Positions 8,047-12,490 of a stretch of 12,490 bases of DNA are shown here, in pieces. The translations under genes were made by a program, and so were the position numbers. A model generated the notes under the pieces. The model was not told the origin of the DNA and did not search any database. It saw only the letters and a program-made list of their open reading frames with translations. Origin of the DNA: Helicobacteraceae bacterium (GTDB lineage Bacteria > Campylobacterota > Campylobacteria > Campylobacterales > Sulfurimonadaceae); assembly GCA_015488855.1 (NCBI GenBank), contig WFMY01000260.1:1-12490 (forward strand), given 5' to 3'. Position 1 is the stretch's first letter, and every line of letters begins with the position of its first letter.

Positions 8047-8495
8047 AAAACACTCACAATAAAAAATTCTAAAATTATATAATAGATAACATAATAATTT
8101 ATAAATGGCATGGGTGTTAAAAAGATATTACTTAGTATATAGTTAAAAAAATAAAAACCTAAATAAGCCAATAAAACAATTGATATTTTAACGCAGGGTG
8201 GACAAGAAAAATTCTGCATAATCTTTGGCAACACAAGTTTGTAAATGAATACAAAATAAATCACAGCGCTGAAGATAGGATAACCCTGTTCAGACTCAAA
8301 AATAACTATACAAAATATAATCAAAAAGGTAGCTAATGAGTCCTCATTATCAAGCGAATTAATAAATAATAAAAAAAGTACACCAAAAAGTGGAGGCAAA
8401 AAGAGATAGATACTACTCAAACTTTCATACATAACAAAAAGTGCTACATATAAAAATAGAGTTAAAGATTTTTTATGAGTGAGACTTCGTTGCAT
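8043..8495 (-). CDS. mreD: MreD-like integral membrane protein
   Basis: A 150-residue, very hydrophobic protein with about five or six membrane segments (roughly 11-25, 29-45, 54-68, 72-88, 102-123 and 131-149) and a short basic N-terminus (RSLTHKK). Sequence similarity to classical MreD is weak. The call rests on size, topology, position directly before PBP2 with a four-base overlap, and an acidic residue followed by Gly (FESEQGYP) where MreD proteins often have a conserved acidic/Gly motif. Its role would be in the Rod elongasome, linking MreC to PBP2. The start overlaps the upstream acetyltransferase by 34 bases without an obvious ribosome binding site. The next Met (residue 22, base 8432) would remove the overlap but would cut into the first membrane segment, so I keep the longer form. 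Confidence 0.6.
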   Translation of the reverse strand: MQRSLTHKKSLTLFLYVALFVMYESLSSIYLFLPPLFGVLFLLFINSLDNEDSLATFLIIFCIVIFESEQGYPIFSAVIYFVFIYKLVLPKIMQNFSCPPCVKISIVLLAYLGFYFFNYILSNIFLTPMPFINYYVIYYIILEFFIVSVL

Positions 8496-8923
8496 ACTGG
8501 AAAATGTTTACATTTGATACAATCAGCCCAGATCTTATGCTCTGGGAGGGACTCTTTAGAAATTTCTATAAAATCAAGGCGCTCAAAAAAAGACTGTCTA
8601 TAGGTAAGAGCTAGCACTTTTTGTAAACCTAAGGCTTTACCCTCTTCAAGGACACTTTTGACTAGACCTTCACCTATCTTTAAACCTCTTTTATCTTCTT
8701 TTACTATCAGTGATCGAATCTCAGCTAAAGAGGGTGCATGAATATGTAAAGCACAAAAACCCAAGAGTTCATTCTCCCCAATAGCCAGCATATAGGAACG
8801 AATATTCGTAGCAATCTCATCATCGTTTCTAATAAGAATTATCCCTGATTCAACTTCTGGTGCAACTAGTTTTTGCATGCGAGAGATATCGCTAAGCTTA
8901 GCTTTTATAAATTTAATTTTCAT
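8462..8923 (-). CDS. Short GNAT acetyltransferase, ArgA-like (probable N-acetylglutamate synthase)
   Basis: A single GNAT fold of 153 aa. The acetyl-CoA pyrophosphate loop is RGLKIGEGL (79-87), after the typical strand AEIRSLIV (67-74). The C-terminus reads YRQSFFERLDF, LPEHKIW, then DCIKCKHFPVCNE, with Cys at 135, 138 and 144. As I recall, the FFE-x-x-x-F plus LP-x-K-x-W-x-DC-x-x-C ending is characteristic of the acetyltransferase part of N-acetylglutamate synthase, the first step of arginine synthesis. The amino-acid-kinase domain of classical ArgA is absent, as in the short synthases of some bacteria. The CxxC-x5-C pattern could bind metal, but no function is shown. The gene overlaps engB by 11 bases and the MreD-like gene by 34. 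A GNAT of other specificity is the alternative, so no symbol is assigned. Confidence 0.7.
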   Translation of the reverse strand: MKIKFIKAKLSDISRMQKLVAPEVESGIILIRNDDEIATNIRSYMLAIGENELLGFCALHIHAPSLAEIRSLIVKEDKRGLKIGEGLVKSVLEEGKALGLQKVLALTYRQSFFERLDFIEISKESLPEHKIWADCIKCKHFPVCNEVSLIKNL

Positions 8924-9518
8924 TCAGTACATCGTATATGATTTTATTTACTTTTTGTAAACCTCGTTTTTTAGAACTAGAAAGCATAATAGCCGATGGA
9001 AACTCTTTGCGAAGTTTACTTTGCTCTTTTTGATTTAACTTATCAATTTTTGTAAAAACTTGAAGGATAAATTGTGATTTATCCATGCTTTCTAATAAAA
9101 AATCACTTACAGACTTATCTATGTCCAAATAAGGATGTCTACAATCTATAAGATGAATAAATATTTTTATATTTTGTCTTTGTTCTATGTAGTCTGTTAA
9201 ATTTTTTTCCCAATCACTTTTAATACTTTTAGAAACTTTTGCATATCCAAAGCCCGGTAAGTCAACAAATTTTGCATTAATTTTGCTGGAATCTTCTCTA
9301 TTCATCAAAGTTACATCGAAATAGTTAATTAATCTTGTTTTTCCTGGGGAAGAAGAGACTTTTGCAAGCCCTTTATGATTTGTCAGAGCATTAAGGAGTG
9401 AGCTTTTACCAACATTCGATCTAGCCATAAACACTATCTCATCTTGTTCTTGTGAAAGTGGCGCCATTTTAATATTTGGTGCAGAAATTATAAATTTTGA
9501 TGCAACTATGTCAATCAT
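8913..9518 (-). CDS. engB: Ribosome-assembly GTPase EngB (YihA/YsxC)
   Basis: Small TrmE-Era-type GTPase needed for late 50S assembly; 201 aa is the normal length. The motifs are complete: G1 ARSNVGKSS (32-40), G2 PGKTR (58-62, with T61), G3 DLPGFGYA (86-93), G4 TKID (156-159) and G5 near SSSKKRG (180-186). The first P-loop residue, Gly in the usual GRSNxGKS, is Ala32 here (GCT codon). The residues that bind phosphate and magnesium (G37, K38, S39) are kept, so I expect an active enzyme. A strong ribosome binding site, GAGGAG, lies about seven bases upstream of the ATG, and the start overlaps the end of lptA by eight bases. Its place between the LPS-transport genes and the PBP2 pair is, as I recall, conserved in Campylobacterota. 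Confidence 0.96.
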   Translation of the reverse strand: MIDIVASKFIISAPNIKMAPLSQEQDEIVFMARSNVGKSSLLNALTNHKGLAKVSSSPGKTRLINYFDVTLMNREDSSKINAKFVDLPGFGYAKVSKSIKSDWEKNLTDYIEQRQNIKIFIHLIDCRHPYLDIDKSVSDFLLESMDKSQFILQVFTKIDKLNQKEQSKLRKEFPSAIMLSSSKKRGLQKVNKIIYDVLNEN

Positions 9519-9978
9519 CTTTCTTCTCCTCTTCTAGATCAAAAATCATTATAACAGGCTTTGAAGACTTACTTTTTGCATAAGCTTTTCCATCTATGGA
9601 TTGAAGAACCACTTCATCACCAATAATCTCTTTATTTTCACCAATTTGTTTTAAATGAACATCTTTGTAGAAAAAATACTCTTTTGTTTTTGGTATGTAA
9701 ATGGTTTTTTGTGCCTCACCTCTATAAGAAGCACCATCTTGCGTTGAAATCACAAAAGAAACATTTCCCTCAGCTATAAACTTAGTAGGCTGTTGATTTT
9801 GATCTGTGTATACGATAACTTTAGATGCATTAAGCTCATCATTTTCTTTTATGATATTTACATTACCTTTAAAGACAGATATCCCTTTTTTTTGATCACT
9901 ATCAAAAGTTTTTGCTTTTATTTTTAATTCTTGTGAATGGAGTGCTAAAGTAAGCAGTATGAGTATAAATATTTTCAT
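9511..9978 (-). CDS. lptA: LPS-transport periplasmic bridge protein LptA (OstA-like)
   Basis: 155 aa with a short cleavable signal sequence (hydrophobic 3-13, probable cleavage after about residue 15, LALHS). The mature part shows the repeating beta-strand pattern of the OstA/LptA jelly roll: KAKTFDSDQKKGISVFKGNV (21-40), LNASKVIVYTD, FIAEGNVSFV, YRGEAQKTIYI, EYFFYKDVHLKQ and IIGDEVVL. LptA polymerises or bridges between LptC at the inner membrane and LptD at the outer membrane, carrying LPS across the periplasm. The tail is acidic and lysine-rich (DLEEEKKDD). Its ATG overlaps the lptC stop by four bases (ATGA, 9978-9975), and the two genes are a functional pair. AAAGAGAA upstream is a moderate ribosome binding site. 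Confidence 0.88.
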   Translation of the reverse strand: MKIFILILLTLALHSQELKIKAKTFDSDQKKGISVFKGNVNIIKENDELNASKVIVYTDQNQQPTKFIAEGNVSFVISTQDGASYRGEAQKTIYIPKTKEYFFYKDVHLKQIGENKEIIGDEVVLQSIDGKAYAKSKSSKPVIMIFDLEEEKKDD

Positions 9979-10493
9979 GGATTCTCTTTAAAGTTATATA
10001 TTGCATATATATTTTTTGATTTCATTGTATTATTTTTATTGTCAACCTCAAGAGTACTTCCTGAAAGTTGACTCATCCCCATTGACGCTACATAATCAAC
10101 ATCACTTAAAGCTATTTCTTTTTTTTTATTATACACCGCTTTTTGGGAAAAGTATCTTAATCCATCAACTCTAGTAAAAAAAACATCTCCATTTAAATAA
10201 ACTATCTCTTTCTTGTATAAACCATGCTTTGCTTTCATGTTTGAAGTAAACTCTTTAGAGTTGTCAGTATAGTCAATATTGCTTACATCATACCTATCTG
10301 AGTATCTTTTAGCTTTTGAACCATTCATTAAAGTTATCAAACCATTGGTGTCCAACTCATGAAGAGTAAATTTATCTAAACTAAACAAAGGTATCTCTTT
10401 AGAATCCATTTGTTTTATCTCCATCGGATCAAAAAAAATATAAATCATTATTAATGAGAGAAAGATAAAAGAGAAAAAATAATTTATATTCAT
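9975..10493 (-). CDS. lptC: LPS export system protein LptC
   Basis: Inner-membrane-anchored member of the LptBFGC-A-D path. It has one N-terminal membrane helix (about residues 5-21) and no lipobox, followed by a periplasmic beta-rich domain with the LptC/OstA alternation (FTLHELDTNGLITLMNGSKA, FTSNMKAKHGLYKKEIVYLN and GDVFFTRVDGLRYFSQKAVY are successive strand pairs). Two starts are possible: GTG at 10499, or ATG at 10493, two codons inside. I choose the ATG because it gives the ATGA four-base overlap with kdsC, as at the kdsC, lptA and mrdA starts. From it the protein is 172 aa. KdsC makes a KDO precursor and LptC exports the finished LPS, so the neighbours are consistent. A nine-base A run occurs in the coding strand at 10127-10119. 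Sequence divergence of LptC is normal, and pairing with lptA supports the call. Confidence 0.82.
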   Translation of the reverse strand: MNINYFFSFIFLSLIMIYIFFDPMEIKQMDSKEIPLFSLDKFTLHELDTNGLITLMNGSKAKRYSDRYDVSNIDYTDNSKEFTSNMKAKHGLYKKEIVYLNGDVFFTRVDGLRYFSQKAVYNKKKEIALSDVDYVASMGMSQLSGSTLEVDNKNNTMKSKNIYAIYNFKENP

Positions 10494-10984
10494 CGCCACA
10501 TACTTATAAACTGTTCAGTTTGATCATTTTCTTTTACGAGGATATCTATCATCTCTCGTATCGCTCCATCACCACCTTTTGCTTTTAAGACTGTGTCAAC
10601 AAGATCTTGTATTACTAGCACACCATCACTAGGGGTAAAACTTCGTCCTGCACTGTGTAGCATCCCATAATCATTGAGGTCATCACCTATAGCACCAACT
10701 TCGTAAGGTCTAATCTCAAGAGACTGGATCAATTCGCTTAAAGTAGATTTCTTATCTTTAATACCTTGGTATATATGGCTAATGCCTAATTCCGTCGCTC
10801 TTTTTTTTACCATTGGGGAACTTTTTCCTGTAATAATAGCTATCTCATTACCTATTTTTAGCCAAGTACTTATCCCAAGACCATCTTTAACATTAAAAGA
10901 TTTTGACTCTACTCCATTGGCATCATAAACTAACGAGCCATCAGTAAGACAACCATCTACATCTAAGACCAGCAGTTTAATCAT
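10490..10984 (-). CDS. kdsC: 3-deoxy-D-manno-octulosonate 8-phosphate phosphatase
   Basis: HAD-superfamily phosphatase (C0 type, no cap domain) that releases phosphate from KDO-8-phosphate to give KDO for the LPS inner core; cytoplasmic, acting as a tetramer. 164 aa is the family length. Motif I is LDVDGCLTDG with nucleophile D8 and acid/base D10. Motif II is ITGK (T52), motif III the lysine in GIKDKK (74-79), and motif IV GDDLND (100-105). The C-terminal GGDGAIRE (137-144) is the KdsC signature that reaches into the neighbouring active site. The ATG overlaps the hisB stop by four bases (ATGA, 10984-10981). An eight-base A run lies in the coding strand (10808-10801). Confidence 0.95.
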   Translation of the reverse strand: MIKLLVLDVDGCLTDGSLVYDANGVESKSFNVKDGLGISTWLKIGNEIAIITGKSSPMVKKRATELGISHIYQGIKDKKSTLSELIQSLEIRPYEVGAIGDDLNDYGMLHSAGRSFTPSDGVLVIQDLVDTVLKAKGGDGAIREMIDILVKENDQTEQFISMWR

Positions 10985-11553
10985 AAAACATCTTTTGTAC
11001 TTGGGATACCGACACGCTCATTCTTTTGTATTGCGCGTCTTATGCCAACTGCTACAGACTTAAATGCTGCTTCAATAATATGGTGCTTATTTGAGCCTCT
11101 TTTTTGTACTACATGAGCACTAATCCCTGCATTTAAAATCAACGCTCTAAAAAATTCTTCTGTAAGCTCTGTATCAAACTGTCCCACTTTTCCAAATAGA
11201 CTAAGCGAATAATACAAAAAAGGTCTATTACTAAGATCTAAGTCACACTCTACACATGCTTCGTCCATAACTATACTTGCACTAGCAAATCTTTCTATAG
11301 ACTTCGCTGGATAGATAGCCTCATTAAGTAGTGCACCAAGCACAATTCCAACATCTTCAACTGAATGGTGATCATCTATATGAGTATCTCCAACACATTT
11401 GATATCTAAATCAATCAGGGAGTGCTTAGCAAAACTCTCAAGCATGTGATCTAAGAACCCTACTCCTGTTTCTATATGAGACTTTCCCTCACCATAAAGA
11501 TTGAGTGATATCTTTATATCTGTTTCTTTAGTTTTTCTTGTTTTAGTTAGCAT
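10981..11553 (-). CDS. hisB: Imidazoleglycerol-phosphate dehydratase
   Basis: Catalyses dehydration of imidazole-glycerol phosphate to imidazole-acetol phosphate, the sixth step of histidine synthesis. This is the monofunctional form (190 aa), not fused to the histidinol-phosphate phosphatase found in enteric HisB. The metal-binding repeats are plain: FLDHM (33-37, H36), HHSVED (62-67) and HHIIEAAFK (157-165), with GSNKHH just before. The ATG abuts the rlpA stop (TAG-ATG, no gap), and an AAGGGA ribosome binding site sits eight bases upstream inside rlpA. No other his gene is visible, so it is separated from the rest of its pathway and carried in an envelope operon. Confidence 0.97.
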   Translation of the reverse strand: MLTKTRKTKETDIKISLNLYGEGKSHIETGVGFLDHMLESFAKHSLIDLDIKCVGDTHIDDHHSVEDVGIVLGALLNEAIYPAKSIERFASASIVMDEACVECDLDLSNRPFLYYSLSLFGKVGQFDTELTEEFFRALILNAGISAHVVQKRGSNKHHIIEAAFKSVAVGIRRAIQKNERVGIPSTKDVL

Positions 11554-12366
11554 CTAATTATCCCTTACAATAAATGAATTTTGAAATATACTTGTTGACT
11601 TATAGTCCCTCGCCTCTTTTTCACTTTTAAAACCACCGAGCCAAACTTTAAACATCCGTAAACCACCATTATCTACATCTTTAATCATAGTGCTATAACC
11701 ATCTAGCTTATCATACTGTTGTTGTGTTTGCAGCGCTCCCTCAAAACTAGAAAAAGAACCTATTTGTAAGGCAAATGCTGCCTTTTGAGTGTCTTGCGGT
11801 TTCGTTCTTAAGTGCTTTGTACTTGAGATTTTCTTAGCACCTTTAGATTCAAATCCTAAGACCTCTATTGTGACAGGAGCAGTTCCTTTACCTACCATAT
11901 TTATTTTGCGTGCTGCAGCATTAGAGAGATCTATAATCCTAGTTGCAACAAAGGGTCCTCTGTCATTAATCCTTACAATTGTAGACAGACCATTGGATCT
12001 GTTTGTTACTTTGACAATAGTATTCATAGGAAGTGTTTTATGAGCAGCTGTCATCTCATACATATTGTATGTTTCTCCATTTGAAGTAAGTTTTCCGTGG
12101 AAATCTGGACCATACCAACTTGCAATTCCACTAAATTCATCCCCTACATTTACAACCGTAGGATAGTATTTGATACCTCTGACAACATAAGGCTTCATCG
12201 TTGGATGAGAGTAGGTCTTCTTGCTTACTTTATTATTGTATCTGCTTGAGTCATGCGAGTAGGATTGCTGCGACTTATAGTTAGAGTACACTTTTATTCC
12301 TCTTGTACTACAACCACTCAGTAAGACTATCGATAAAACTACAATAAAGTAATTTTGTTTATTCAT
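11554..12366 (-). CDS. rlpA: RlpA family septal-ring lytic transglycosylase lipoprotein
   Basis: 270 aa. The lipoprotein signal peptide ends in LLSGC with lipidated Cys19. A Ser/Tyr/Lys-rich linker (about 20-75) follows, then a double-psi beta-barrel (about 79-172) that starts with the conserved ASWYGPDFHGK. The residues I know as catalytic or conserved in Pseudomonas RlpA are present: E98 in SNGE, H109 in AAHKTLP and D135 in NDRGPF. The C-terminal SPOR domain (about 197-268, AFALQIGSFSS... KVWLGGFKSEKEA) binds denuded glycan strands at division sites. Family knowledge predicts cleavage of naked glycans for daughter-cell separation. It overlaps the LysM gene by eight bases, next to another presumed peptidoglycan-cleaving enzyme. 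Confidence 0.94.
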   Translation of the reverse strand: MNKQNYFIVVLSIVLLSGCSTRGIKVYSNYKSQQSYSHDSSRYNNKVSKKTYSHPTMKPYVVRGIKYYPTVVNVGDEFSGIASWYGPDFHGKLTSNGETYNMYEMTAAHKTLPMNTIVKVTNRSNGLSTIVRINDRGPFVATRIIDLSNAAARKINMVGKGTAPVTIEVLGFESKGAKKISSTKHLRTKPQDTQKAAFALQIGSFSSFEGALQTQQQYDKLDGYSTMIKDVDNGGLRMFKVWLGGFKSEKEARDYKSTSIFQNSFIVRDN

Positions 12367-12490
12367 ATATTCTCAATCTTTCACCAATTTTGATTTTAGT
12401 ACCTCTGAGACGATTATGATATTGAATATTTCTAACTGTCACTTTATGTGCTCTTGAGATTGACTCTAAAGTATCACCTTTTTTTACCAA
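12359..12490 (-). CDS. C-terminal LysM domain of a larger protein (probably MltD-like lytic transglycosylase), 5' end outside window
   Basis: A frame open from the window edge gives 43 residues and then TAA at 12361-12359. The visible part is one LysM repeat: VKKGDTLESISRAHKVTV, then an NRL segment, then KIKIGERLRIYE, with the typical GDTL start and IGxxL end. LysM binds peptidoglycan glycan chains. LysM as the last domain right before rlpA fits a membrane-bound lytic transglycosylase D, as I recall for the corresponding Campylobacter locus, but no catalytic domain is seen, so the enzyme type is inferred. Its stop overlaps the rlpA start by eight bases. Confidence 0.8.
   Translation of the reverse strand: MVKKGDTLESISRAHKVTVRNIQYHNRLRGTKIKIGERLRIYE

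Noticed and set aside
10494..10499. GTG at 10499 as the lptC start
   Set aside because: The ATG two codons inside gives the ATGA overlap seen at neighbouring genes; the GTG adds only two residues and cannot be preferred, though it is not excluded.
11789..12043. Plus-strand open frame of 84 codons opposite rlpA
   Set aside because: Lies wholly inside the conserved RlpA barrel coding region and shows no recognisable domain or start signal.
1..12490. CRISPR array, insertion sequence, tRNA, rRNA or attachment site
   Set aside because: No spaced direct repeats, transposase-like protein, terminal inverted repeats or RNA-gene consensus seen; coding density leaves only two short gaps.

Overview
The window is AT-rich and every supported gene is on the minus strand, so the reading order below runs from the right end to the left. 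The gene content and order (lytic transglycosylase with LysM, rlpA, kdsC, lptC, lptA, engB, a small membrane protein, PBP2) match the arrangement I recall from Campylobacterota such as Campylobacter jejuni. Codon usage and protein style suggest a free-living member, for example a Sulfurimonas-like organism. The genus is an inference; no rRNA or tRNA is present to confirm it.

Region 1 (12490 to 6265) is one tightly packed run of ten genes. It holds the C-terminus of a LysM protein, the rlpA lipoprotein, hisB, kdsC, lptC, lptA, engB, a short ArgA-like acetyltransferase, an MreD-like membrane protein and mrdA (PBP2). All junctions overlap or abut (4, 8, 10/4, 11 and 34 bp overlaps, or a direct TAG-ATG), so the run is probably one translationally coupled operon. 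Most of it concerns the cell envelope: peptidoglycan cleavage (LysM protein, RlpA), KDO synthesis for LPS (KdsC), LPS transport (LptC, LptA) and side-wall synthesis (MreD-like, PBP2). Two amino-acid biosynthesis genes (His, Arg) and a ribosome-assembly GTPase are embedded in it.

Region 2 (6264 to 5512) holds efp (elongation factor P), with a 117-bp gap upstream and a 69-bp gap downstream. Each gap has a plausible sigma70 -10 box. These are the only non-coding stretches of note, and no stretch above 300 bases lacks a gene.

Region 3 (5511 to 1) starts with dnaE, the replicative polymerase alpha subunit. It is followed without any gap by a 257-residue protein with a Toprim-like signature resembling the C-terminal half of JetD/MksG. 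Next comes a 364-residue, coiled-coil-rich protein with the architecture of a MukF/MksF/JetA kleisin, and then the first six codons of another gene cut by the window edge. I interpret this as the beginning of a compact, divergent Wadjet/MksBEFG-like SMC module coupled to dnaE. This is the most interesting part of the window, and it depends on what lies beyond position 1.
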